Assembly: GCF_015694525.1 (NCBI RefSeq)
Contig: NZ_JADQDM010000002.1
Span: 496,001 to 560,000, forward strand
DNA from: Hymenobacter ruricola
Lineage (GTDB): Bacteria; Bacteroidota; Bacteroidia; Cytophagales; Hymenobacteraceae
DNA length: 64,000 nt
Direction of reading: 5' to 3'
This document shows positions 43,581 to 50,947 of this stretch, piece by piece. Position numbers and translations under genes: made by a program. Each line of letters begins with the position of its first letter. Position 1 is the first letter of the stretch. Below the pieces are notes generated by a model. That model worked only from the letters and a program-made list of their open reading frames with translations, was not told the origin of the DNA and did no database searches.

Positions 43581-44480
43581 CTAGCTGCGCGGGTGAAACT
43601 CGGTGATGACCTGCCGCAGGTAATCGCGGTCCAGATGGGTGTAAATCTCGGTGGTGGTGATGCTGGCGTGGCCCAGCATTTCCTGCACGGCGCGCAGGTC
43701 GGCGCCGCCCTCAATCAAATGCGTGGCGAAGGAATGCCGCAGGGTGTGCGGGCTGATGGTTTTGCGCAGGCCCGCCTGCTCGGCCAGCTTTTTGAGCGTG
43801 GTGAAGACGGTGATGCGCGAGAGCGGCCGGCCGCGCTGGCTCAGAAACACAAAGTCTTCGGCTCCGCTTTTGATGTCGAGGTGCCCGCGCACGCCGCTGA
43901 GGTAGAAATTGAGGTGCTTGAGGGCTTCGCGGCCGATGGGCACGAGGCGTTCCTTATTGCCCTTGCCCACCACTTTGATAAAGCCCTGGTCGGCGTACAG
44001 GTTACTCAGGCGCAGGTCGCAGAGCTCGCTCACGCGCAGACCGGAGGAGTACATCACTTCGAGCAGGGCGCGGGCGCGCAGGCCGTCGTCGGTGCTCAGG
44101 TCGATGGCGGCCAGCAGCTGCTCAATCTCGGGGTAGCTGAGGGTATCGGGCAGGTGGCGGCCGGTTTTGGGGGCTTCCAGGGTGTCGGTGGGGTCGAGCT
44201 TCAGCAGGTCTTCCATGATGAGGAAGTTGAAGAAAGCCTTGAGGCCGGACAGCGTGCGGGCCTGCGAGGTGGCGCCCAGGCCCAGCCCTTGCAGCGTGGT
44301 CAGGAACTCGCGCAGGATTTCGGTGGTGACTTGCAGCGGGCCCACGGGCAGCTTCTGAAACACCAGAAACTGCTGCAGCTTGGTGGCGTCGCGCACGTAG
44401 GCCTCCACCGAGTTGGGCGAGAGGGATTTTTCGAGGCGCAGGTAGCCGTCGAATTGTTTGAGGGCTTGGGACCAAGTCAT
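43581..44480 (-). CDS. xerD: Tyrosine recombinase XerD
   Basis: 299 residues, matching XerD length (298 in E. coli). N-terminal SAM-like core-binding domain (about 8-95) and C-terminal catalytic domain with all catalytic residues visible: SGLRVSELC (Arg), VVGKGNKERLVPI (Lys), HTLRHSFATHL (His-x-x-Arg), and LGHASITTTEIYTHL (His, Tyr). It resolves chromosome dimers at dif with its partner Xer and FtsK. ATG at 44480 (MTWSQALKQFDGYL) is preferred over the TTG at 44504, which lies in a palindromic repeat. Confidence 0.95.
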   Translation of the reverse strand: MTWSQALKQFDGYLRLEKSLSPNSVEAYVRDATKLQQFLVFQKLPVGPLQVTTEILREFLTTLQGLGLGATSQARTLSGLKAFFNFLIMEDLLKLDPTDTLEAPKTGRHLPDTLSYPEIEQLLAAIDLSTDDGLRARALLEVMYSSGLRVSELCDLRLSNLYADQGFIKVVGKGNKERLVPIGREALKHLNFYLSGVRGHLDIKSGAEDFVFLSQRGRPLSRITVFTTLKKLAEQAGLRKTISPHTLRHSFATHLIEGGADLRAVQEMLGHASITTTEIYTHLDRDYLRQVITEFHPRS

Positions 44481-44502
44481 GGGAAAGGCAGATTGATTAC
44501 TC

Positions 44503-44613
44503 AAAGAACGTCATGTCGAGCCTGTCGAGACATCTCGCCTGCCGTAGCAACTAAATCGATTGGATTAGTGGTGGCAGGCGAGATGTCTCGACAAGCTCGA
44601 CATGACGTTCTTT
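44503..44613. repeat. Long palindrome, loop-conserved family, copy 2
   Basis: Arms AAAGAACGTCATGTCGAG... (about 40 bases) and complement, loop containing AAATCGATTGGATTAGT. It lies between divergent xerD and aroQ. Confidence 0.93.
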
Positions 44614-44638
44614 GGACTTTGTACTACCAGCTTCAACA

Positions 44639-45085
44639 ATGGACCTTCTCATCATCAACGGCCCCAACCTCAACCTGCTCGGCCGCCGCGAGCCCGGCAT
44701 CTACGGCACCCGCTCGTTTGAGGACTTTTTCCCCGAGCTCGAAGCCGCTTTTCCCGAGCACGCGCTCACGCAGTTTCAGAGCAACCACGAGGGCGGGCTC
44801 ATCGACAAGCTGCACGAAGTGGGGTTCACGCACCACGGCATCGTGCTCAACGCCGGCGGCTACACCCACACCAGCGTGGCCCTGGCCGATGCCGTGGCCG
44901 CCATTGCCACGCCCGTGGTGGAGGTGCACCTGAGCAACCTGCACGCCCGCGAAGATTTCCGCCAACGCAGCCTGCTGGGCCGCCACTGCGCCGGCAGCAT
45001 CAGCGGCTTCGGGCTGGAAAGCTACCGGCTGGCCGTGCAGTGGTTCGTGAACCAGCAGCCCAAGCGCGTCGGGTTTCGGGTGTGA
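44639..45085 (+). CDS. aroQ: 3-dehydroquinate dehydratase, type II
   Basis: Dehydrates 3-dehydroquinate to 3-dehydroshikimate (shikimate pathway). The 148-residue length and motifs are those of the dodecameric type II enzyme: LIINGPNLNLLGRREPGIYG, with catalytic Arg and Tyr in this loop, QSNHEGGLIDKLHE, LNAGGYTHTSVAL and EVHLSNLHAREDFR. ATG at 44639 gives the standard start. A two-motif repeat array begins directly after its stop. Confidence 0.97.
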   Translation: MDLLIINGPNLNLLGRREPGIYGTRSFEDFFPELEAAFPEHALTQFQSNHEGGLIDKLHEVGFTHHGIVLNAGGYTHTSVALADAVAAIATPVVEVHLSNLHAREDFRQRSLLGRHCAGSISGFGLESYRLAVQWFVNQQPKRVGFRV

Positions 45086-45102
45086 GTGGGCTCGCCTAGC
45101 AC

Positions 45103-45379
45103 GGGTTTCCGGTCCGGACGAAAGGTTTGTGGTTCCGGCCGAAGGTTTCCTGTCCAGGCAGAAGGTTTGTGGTCCGGTCCGAAGGTTTCCTGTCCCGAAG
45201 CCTTAAGCGGGGCTCCGGAGGCAAGGTTTGTGGTCCCGAAACGGTTGGCGGGCGTCCGGAAGCGGCTGGCGGGCGTCCGGAAGCGGTTGGCGGGCGTCCG
45301 GAAGCGGTTGGCGGGCGTCCGGAAGCGGTTGGCGGGCGTCCGGAAGCGGCTGGCGGGCGTGCGGAAAGGTGAAAACGTG
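45103..45379 (+). repeat. Tandem-repeat array 3, two-motif (20-bp A, 21-bp B)
   Basis: Five to six A units of 20 bp (AAGGTTTGTGGTTCCGGCCG and AAGGTTTCCTGTCC variants) at 45103-45242, then six B units of exactly 21 bp at 45243-45368 (GGTTGGCGGGCGTCCGGAAG plus C), four of them identical or differing by one base. A flank AAAACGTGC follows, similar to GGAACGTGC after array 1. It lies on the + strand immediately downstream of aroQ. Frames through the B units encode RLAGVRK heptads; I do not regard these as real proteins. Confidence 0.9.
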
Positions 45380-45465
45380 CGGCGGAGCAATGGAACCGGG
45401 TTCGGCGCGTTTGGACGCCCGCGCGGTTGGTGCAAAATCCTTCCGCGGGCGGTTTGCGTAGCCGC

Positions 45466-45473
45466 TACCTTTG
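45466..45473 (+). promoter_or_regulatory. Probable -7 box of the aminotransferase gene
   Basis: TACCTTTG, 36 bases before the start codon. Confidence 0.5.
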
Positions 45474-45509
45474 CGCCGGCGGCGCCCCACTTCCTTGACG
45501 TTCCTCCCC

Positions 45510-46577
45510 ATGTATACCTTCAATCCCGGCCCTTCGGCCGTATATCCGGCCGTGCGCCAGTACCTCACCGATGCGTTTGACGAGGGCTGGCTCTCGGCCC
45601 CGCACCGCTCCGAAAAAGTGACCTCGCTGGTGCGCCAGACCGTGGCCGACCTCAAAGCCAAGCTCAACGTGCCGCAGGACTACACCGTCCTGTTCACCGG
45701 CTCGGCCACCGAGTGCTGGGAAATCCTGGCCCAGAGCCTCACGCCCCGCCGCTCGTTTCACCTCTACAACGGCGACTTCGGCGAGAAGTGGCTGAAGTAC
45801 GCCCAGGCCGTGCGGCCGGCCAGCGCCGGCAAGTCGTTTGGGCTGGACGAGGTGCCCGACCTGGCGGCCCTCCCCTTCTCGGCCGAAGACACCGACCTGG
45901 TGTGCATCACCCAGAACGAAACCAGCACCGCCACCCAGCTGCGCGAGGGCTTTATCCTGAACCTGTTCAACCGCCTCAACGGCACCCTGCTGGCCGTGGA
46001 CGCCACCAGCTCGCTGGCCGGCCTGAACCTGAAATACATCAAGGCCGACGTCTGGTTTGGCTCGGTGCAGAAGTGCTTCGGCCTGCCCGCCGGCCTGGGC
46101 GTGATGATTTTGTCGCCCCGCGCCGTGGCCCAGGCCAAAGCCGTGAACGACCGGGCCCACTACAACGCCCTGCCCGCCATGCTCAGCCAGATGCTGAACT
46201 ACCAGACCAACTACACCCCCAACGTGCTGGGCATCTACCTGCTCAGCCGCATGCTGGCCGACCGCGAGCCCATCAAAGCCGTGCACCAGCACCTCGTGGA
46301 CCGCGCCGAGAAGCTCTACGCCTTCTTCGACCAGGCCACCCCGCTCCAGCCCTTCGTCACGAACCCCGAAACCCGCTCCACCACCGTCGTGGGCCTGAAA
46401 GGCGACGCCGCGCTCATCGAAGAAATCAAGCAGAAAGCCAAGGAGGCTGGCCTGCACCTGGGCAGCGGCTACGGCCCGCTGAAAAACACCACCGTGCGCA
46501 TCGCCAACTTCCCCGCCGTGCCCGACGCCGCCTTTGAGGCCCTGGTGCAGTTTTTCGCAAAGGAATACCCGGGGTAA
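45510..46577 (+). CDS. Class V aminotransferase (SerC-like)
   Basis: 355 residues of fold-type I PLP enzymes: MYTFNPGPSAVYPAV start, LSAPHRSEKV, FTGSATECWEILAQ, TQNETSTATQ, and the PLP lysine in WFGSVQKCFGLPAGLGV. It resembles phosphoserine aminotransferase (serine biosynthesis), including the NPGPS N-terminus and HRS motif, but alanine-glyoxylate or related activities are not excluded. ATG at 45510 is preferred over the upstream frame by the NPGPS position. Confidence 0.88.
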   Translation: MYTFNPGPSAVYPAVRQYLTDAFDEGWLSAPHRSEKVTSLVRQTVADLKAKLNVPQDYTVLFTGSATECWEILAQSLTPRRSFHLYNGDFGEKWLKYAQAVRPASAGKSFGLDEVPDLAALPFSAEDTDLVCITQNETSTATQLREGFILNLFNRLNGTLLAVDATSSLAGLNLKYIKADVWFGSVQKCFGLPAGLGVMILSPRAVAQAKAVNDRAHYNALPAMLSQMLNYQTNYTPNVLGIYLLSRMLADREPIKAVHQHLVDRAEKLYAFFDQATPLQPFVTNPETRSTTVVGLKGDAALIEEIKQKAKEAGLHLGSGYGPLKNTTVRIANFPAVPDAAFEALVQFFAKEYPG

Positions 46578-46580
46578 TGG

Positions 46581-46677
46581 TTAATTATGAATTAGAAATT
46601 ATGAATGATGAATTGGGCCAACGCCTTGCCCATCCTCAACCGAATTCATGATTTCTAATTCATAATTCATAATTAAA
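46581..46677. repeat. AT-rich palindrome (TTAATTATGAATTA), copy 2
   Basis: Arms TTAATTATGAATTAGAAATT and complement around a GC-richer loop, immediately after the aminotransferase stop and ending 6 bases before the MarC start. Confidence 0.87.
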
Positions 46678-46682
46678 ACGCC

Positions 46683-47243
46683 GTGTTCAATTTCCAGCAC
46701 ATTCTGTCCGTCACGCTCACCCTGTTTGCCGTCATCGACATCCTGGGCTCCATCCCGATTATCATCCAGATTCGGCAGCGCGAGGGCGAAATCAAGGCCG
46801 AGCTGGCCACGGTGGTGGCGGGCTGCCTCATGGTCACGTTCCTGTTCGTGGGGCAGAGCCTGCTGGGGCTGCTGGGCGTCGACAACCAGAGTTTTGCCCT
46901 GGCCGGCGCGGTGGTCATCTTCCTGATTGGCCTGGAAATGATACTCGGCATCGAGCTGTTCAAGTCCGACATGTCGGGCAGCACGGGCTCCATTGTGCCG
47001 CTGGCGTTTCCGCTCATCGTGGGGGCGGGCACCATGACCACGCTGCTCTCGCTGCGCGCCGCCTACTCGGTGCCCAACATCCTGGTCGGCATCCTGCTGA
47101 ACCTGGTGTTTGTGTACGTGGTGCTCAGAACCAGCCCCTGGCTGGAGCGCAAGCTCGGCAAGGGCGGCGAAGACATTCTGCGCCGCGTGTTCGGGGTGAT
47201 ATTGCTGGCCATTGCCATCAAGCTGTTCAAAACCAATTTTTAA
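46683..47243 (+). CDS. MarC-family integral membrane protein
   Basis: 186 residues with six hydrophobic helices and MarC/UPF0056 features: LFAVIDILGSIPIIIQIRQR, FLIGLEMILGIELF, IVPLAFPLIVGAGTMTTLLS. The family is inner-membrane; its early link to multiple antibiotic resistance was not confirmed and transport substrates are unknown. GTG at 46683 is the start (next in-frame ATG is deep in the protein). It begins 6 bases after a palindromic element, which must sit over the leader or ribosome binding region. Confidence 0.9.
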   Translation: MFNFQHILSVTLTLFAVIDILGSIPIIIQIRQREGEIKAELATVVAGCLMVTFLFVGQSLLGLLGVDNQSFALAGAVVIFLIGLEMILGIELFKSDMSGSTGSIVPLAFPLIVGAGTMTTLLSLRAAYSVPNILVGILLNLVFVYVVLRTSPWLERKLGKGGEDILRRVFGVILLAIAIKLFKTNF

Positions 47244-47260
47244 CTCTCTTGACCGTCCTT

Positions 47261-47369
47261 GAACGTCATGTCGAGCTTGTCGAGACATCTCGCCTGCCGT
47301 AGTATTCCAATCGCATGTAATTAGCGGTGGCACGCGAGATGTCTCGACAAGCTCGACATGACCGTTCTT
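47261..47369. repeat. Long palindrome, loop-conserved family, copy 3
   Basis: Arms GAACGTCATGTCGAGCTTGT... and complement, loop containing CCAATCGCATGTAATTAG. The right arm supplies an ATG (47358) in frame with rnhA. Confidence 0.92.
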
Positions 47370-47399
47370 TTCCATCCGTCTCTATTTCCCTCTGTCCCC

Positions 47400-47870
47400 T
47401 TGATACACCTCTTCACCGACGGCTCGGCCCGCGGCAACCCCGGGCCCGGCGGCTACGGCGCCATCCTGCGCTACGGTCCCCACGAAAAGGAGCTCACCCA
47501 GGGCTTCCGCCTCACCACCAACAACCGCATGGAGCTGCTGGCCGTCATCGTGGGCCTCGAAGCCGTGACCCGGCCCGAGTTGCCCATCCGCGTGGTGTCC
47601 GATTCGAAATACGTGGTCGACGCCGTGGAGAAAAAATGGGTGTTCGGCTGGGCCAATAAGCCCGATTTCGGCAAGAAGGCCAACGAGGACCTATGGCGCC
47701 GCTTCCTGCGCATCTACCAGCAGCGCAAAGTATCTTTCCACTGGATAAAAGGCCACGCCGGCCACCCCGAAAACGAGCGTTGCGACGTGCTGGCCGTGCA
47801 AAGCGCGCTGGGCAAAGGCCTGCTCGTGGACGAAGGCTACGAGGCCATCAGCGCAAAGTCGGTCCTGTAA
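47400..47870 (+). CDS. rnhA: Ribonuclease HI
   Basis: Degrades the RNA strand of RNA-DNA hybrids. The 156-residue product (from TTG at 47400) has the full RNase HI signature: IHLFTDGSARGNPGPGGYGA (first catalytic Asp), TTNNRMELLAVIVGLEAV (Glu), VVSDSKYVV (Asp), and WIKGHAGHPENERCD (His and final Asp). A longer product from ATG at 47358 is possible, but its first 14 residues come from the arm of a palindromic repeat and are not part of the fold. Confidence 0.95.
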   Translation: MIHLFTDGSARGNPGPGGYGAILRYGPHEKELTQGFRLTTNNRMELLAVIVGLEAVTRPELPIRVVSDSKYVVDAVEKKWVFGWANKPDFGKKANEDLWRRFLRIYQQRKVSFHWIKGHAGHPENERCDVLAVQSALGKGLLVDEGYEAISAKSVL

Positions 47871-47882
47871 GCTGCCCTGGCC

Positions 47883-48359
47883 ATGCGACGCTGTTTCCTT
47901 CCGCTGCTGCTGGCTTTGGGCCTTTCATCGGCTGCTTTCGGCCAGTCGCCCGCCCCCCGGTTCCAGGATTATCCCGTTTCTGAGCGGTACCACGGCCCCC
48001 AGGCGGCGCCCAGGCTGATGCCGGGCACGCCGGCCTGGTATTTCCGCACGCGCATCCGGGAAGCGGCCCGGCAAAAGCCCAATTTCGCCGGGCGCTACGT
48101 GCTGGCCGCCTGGGGCTGCGGGGCCGAATGCCTCAGCAGCGCCATCATTGACGTGAAAACCGGCGCCGTGTTTTTTGATGACACGAGCGTTTGCTGCTGG
48201 TTCAGCCCGGCCCTTCCGGAAAAGCCCGAGAACTTTGAGCCGGTGGATTTCAGACTGAACAGCCGACTCGTCATCATGACCGGGATGCTGAACGAAGCGG
48301 GCCGCAACGCGCCGCACTTTTTCAAATTCGAGCGGGGCAAACTCGTCGCCATCCGCTAA
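47883..48359 (+). CDS. Secreted hypothetical protein
   Basis: 158 residues with signal peptide MRRCFLPLLLALGLSSAAFG. The mature domain reads FAGRYVLAAWGCGAECLSSAI, with cysteines that could form a disulfide, and SVCCWFSPAL. Likely periplasmic. I do not recognise a characterised family. It starts 12 bases after rnhA and ends 7 bases before trmN6, so the three are probably one transcript. Confidence 0.75.
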   Translation: MRRCFLPLLLALGLSSAAFGQSPAPRFQDYPVSERYHGPQAAPRLMPGTPAWYFRTRIREAARQKPNFAGRYVLAAWGCGAECLSSAIIDVKTGAVFFDDTSVCCWFSPALPEKPENFEPVDFRLNSRLVIMTGMLNEAGRNAPHFFKFERGKLVAIR

Positions 48360-48366
48360 AAAGAAC

Positions 48367-49092
48367 GTGCCCAACGACTACTTCCGGTTCCAGCAGTTCC
48401 GCATCGAGCAAAGCCAGTGCGCCATGAAAGTGAGCACCGATGCCTGCCTGCTGGGCGCCGCGGCCGACCTCACCGGCGCCACCCGCCTGCTCGACATCGG
48501 CACTGGCACCGGCCTGCTGGCCCTCATGGCCGCCCAGCGCCACCCCACCGTCGAAATAGAAGCCGTGGAAATTGATGCGGCCGCGGCAGCCCAGGCGGCA
48601 GCCAACGCGGCGGCCAGCCCGTGGGCGGGGCGCATTCGGGTGCACGCCCTCAGCCTGGCCGAATTTGCGGCCACGCAGCCGGCGCCCTTTAGCCACATCA
48701 TCTGCAACCCCCCGTTTTTCCGGGAGTCGCTGCGCTCGCCCGATGCGGCGCGCAGCACCGCGCGCCACACGGCCGCCGACACGCTTTCCTTCGACGCTTT
48801 GGCAGCTTTTGTGGCCGGGTTTCTACAGTCAGACGGCTTGTTCACGGTGCTGCTGCCGCCGCTGGAAATGCAGGCCTTGGCCGCTGAGATGGCGACCGTG
48901 GACCTGTTGCCCGCCACCCAACTGGTAGTCCGGCACCGGCCGGGAAGCCGCGTGCTCCGGCACATCACCGGCTTTCGGCGCGAAGTAGGCAGCACCTGGG
49001 AAACCGGGATTACCATTCGCGAAGCGGGAAATAACGAAGATTATTCAACCGAGTTTAAAGAGCTGCTGGCGGGCTTTTATCTGGCGCTGTAA
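48367..49092 (+). CDS. trmN6: tRNA1(Val) adenine(37)-N6-methyltransferase
   Basis: 241 residues. Class I SAM fold: LLDIGTGTGLLALMAA (motif I), VEAVEID (motif II) and the N6-adenine signature NPPFF in HIICNPPFFRES. The start FRFQQFRIEQSQCAMKVSTDACLLGA matches YfiC/TrmN6. GTG at 48367 is used, since the conserved region begins within six residues. The TAA stop is the first three bases of a palindromic element shared with the convergent ABC gene. Confidence 0.92.
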   Translation: MPNDYFRFQQFRIEQSQCAMKVSTDACLLGAAADLTGATRLLDIGTGTGLLALMAAQRHPTVEIEAVEIDAAAAAQAAANAAASPWAGRIRVHALSLAEFAATQPAPFSHIICNPPFFRESLRSPDAARSTARHTAADTLSFDALAAFVAGFLQSDGLFTVLLPPLEMQALAAEMATVDLLPATQLVVRHRPGSRVLRHITGFRREVGSTWETGITIREAGNNEDYSTEFKELLAGFYLAL

Positions 49093-49179
49093 AGACGCAT
49101 CCTTGCGTCTCGCCGTTGAACGAGGCGCCTGCAAAGGCTGAACTGCGCGGACGACGAGACGCAAAATTTTGCGTCTCTA
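49090..49179. repeat. GAGACGCAAAA palindrome, copy 2, shared 3' ends
   Basis: Outer ends TAAAGACGC and GCGTCTCTA flank inner hairpins (GACGCATCCTTGCGTC; GAGACGCAAAATTTTGCGTC). It fills the gap between convergent genes; trmN6 stops at its left end and the ABC ATPase at its right end. Confidence 0.88.
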
Positions 49180-49869
49180 CAGCAGCGCATCCAGCAGCCC
49201 CAGCTTCTCGCGGTGCAGGCTGTCGAGCAGGTCTTGCTCCAGGGTGCCGAATTCGGCCGCGGCGTAGTGACGCTGAATCCGGCCGGCCATGAGCACCGAG
49301 ATTTCATCGGCCGTTTCGGTGAGGGCGCCCAGCAGGTGCGACGTCATCAGGATGCCGGTGCCGCGGTCGCGCAGCCGCTTCAGCACGGCCTTGAGCAGCA
49401 GGTTGGCTTCAAGGTCGAGGCCGTTAAAGGGCTCGTCGAGAATCAGGTAATCGAAATCCTGCACCAGCAGCGCGAGCAGGGCCAGCTTCTTGCGCATGCC
49501 GGCCGAATATTCGTCGGCGTACTGGTCGAGGGGCAGCTCCAGCAGCTGGTTCCAGCCCGTGAAATCCACCACCGGCCGGCCCCGCGCCTGCAGGCAGAAC
49601 TCCAGGTACTCGCGCCCCGTCAGGCGCGGGTAGAAGTAAGGCTCGTAAGGCAGCAAGCCGGTGCTCTGGCGCACGGGCACGCCCGCCGTGTCGCGCACAG
49701 TGCCACGAAAACCCTTTTCCAGGCCGTACAAGCAAGTTATCAGCGTGGTTTTGCCGGCGCCATTGGCCCCCACCAGCCCGTGAATGGTGCCGGGTCGCAG
49801 GGTCAGGTCGACGCCGCGCAGCACCTCGTGGGCGCCGAAAGCTTTGTGGAGGTTCAGGACTTCGAGCAC
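49177..49869 (-). CDS. ABC transporter ATP-binding protein
   Basis: 230 residues with Walker A GANGAGKTT, Q-loop region, signature YSAGMRKKLALLALL, Walker B DYLILDEPFNGLD and H-loop LMTSHLLG. GTG at 49869 (VLEVLNLHKAFG) is the likely start because ABC ATPases begin with this strand; the longer frame upstream overlaps the permease gene. With the membrane protein 61 bases upstream it should form an ABC-2 type exporter. The substrate is unknown. Confidence 0.9.
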   Translation of the reverse strand: MLEVLNLHKAFGAHEVLRGVDLTLRPGTIHGLVGANGAGKTTLITCLYGLEKGFRGTVRDTAGVPVRQSTGLLPYEPYFYPRLTGREYLEFCLQARGRPVVDFTGWNQLLELPLDQYADEYSAGMRKKLALLALLVQDFDYLILDEPFNGLDLEANLLLKAVLKRLRDRGTGILMTSHLLGALTETADEISVLMAGRIQRHYAAAEFGTLEQDLLDSLHREKLGLLDALL

Positions 49870-49930
49870 AGCTTGTTCAGTTAACTGGTTAAAAGTGAAG
49901 AAGCCAAAGGACCGGTTGAGCTTTTGGCTT

Positions 49931-50905
49931 TTACTGCTCAACCTTCTGCTCATCTTCCCCCAGCACCGCCCGCATTCGGCGCTGGCTTTGCCAGATGAGG
50001 CCGCCCACCGCCACCAGCAGCAGCACGGGGTATACCGGGTGGCCGGGCAGCAGCAGCGCCACGCCCACCACCAGCGCCTGAATGCTGCGAATGTGCGTAG
50101 CATTGGGGTAGAAGGCGTATTTGGTCAGAATAATCAGCCCCACCAGCCCCAGCCAAAACACCCCCACCGCCACCGCGCCGCCCGGCCCCGCCGGCCCGCT
50201 GCCCAGCAGCCACAAAAACGGCGCCGCCGAAAGCGCCGCATAGCCCAGGCCCAACGCCAGCTGCCGCCGCAGCAGCTGCCGGGGCGTGCGGGCCAGCAGC
50301 ACCAGCATGGTCACCGGCTCGGGAGTGCCGTAGAAAGCCAGCAGCACCAACAGCCATAGCACCAGCGCCACCACCGGCCCCAGCGGCGAGCTGTGGCCCC
50401 ACATCGCGCCGGCCAGCAGCACCGGCCACGCCCACAGCCCGCCCGTTCGCATGCCGCTCACCCACTCGAAGGCTTCGCTGCGAAACAGGCTGCGGGCCTT
50501 GTGGCGCGAGCTGCGGCGTTCCTGCTTCGGGGGTAACACGGCGGCCCCGGGTGCCAACCCCAGCACAAGCAGGGCGGCGCCCCAGTCCTGAAACAGCATC
50601 AGCACCAACGCCACGGGCAATGCCAGCAGCGCATATTCCACCGCCAGCCACCGCCGATAGTGCGGCGCACTGATGGCCAGAAAACGCAAATCGGCCCGCT
50701 GCCGGTGGGCCGAAGCCAGCAGCAACGCCACCAGGACCGGAACGGCCCATTGGCCCTGCGGGTGCGGCGCCGCCAGCACCAGCGCCCGGCTCGTCACTAT
50801 CAGCACCACCGGCGCCAGTATGGCCATTCGCACCCAGCCTACCTCCACCAGCAGGCGCCAACCCAAGCGAAGTCGAAGACGCAAATAAGCCCGAAGAGGA
50901 AGCAT
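49931..50905 (-). CDS. ABC-2-type membrane protein (permease partner)
   Basis: 324 residues, very hydrophobic, with about eight membrane helices and an Arg/Lys-rich loop near 130-145 (PPKQERRSSRHKARSLF). Sequence motifs are weak, but the position just upstream of the ATPase on the same strand supports a role as the membrane subunit. It ends 61 bases before the ATPase start. Confidence 0.78.
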   Translation of the reverse strand: MLPLRAYLRLRLRLGWRLLVEVGWVRMAILAPVVLIVTSRALVLAAPHPQGQWAVPVLVALLLASAHRQRADLRFLAISAPHYRRWLAVEYALLALPVALVLMLFQDWGAALLVLGLAPGAAVLPPKQERRSSRHKARSLFRSEAFEWVSGMRTGGLWAWPVLLAGAMWGHSSPLGPVVALVLWLLVLLAFYGTPEPVTMLVLLARTPRQLLRRQLALGLGYAALSAAPFLWLLGSGPAGPGGAVAVGVFWLGLVGLIILTKYAFYPNATHIRSIQALVVGVALLLPGHPVYPVLLLVAVGGLIWQSQRRMRAVLGEDEQKVEQ

Positions 50906-50947
50906 AGGAACGCCTAACGTGGGCGCTGACCGTCAGATTGCACCAGC

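Noticed and set aside
45086..45580. Open frames through array 3 encoding RLAGVRK heptads
   Set aside because: All frames stay open because the repeat is a multiple of three and stop-poor; there is no start context or domain, and array 1 has the same by-product.
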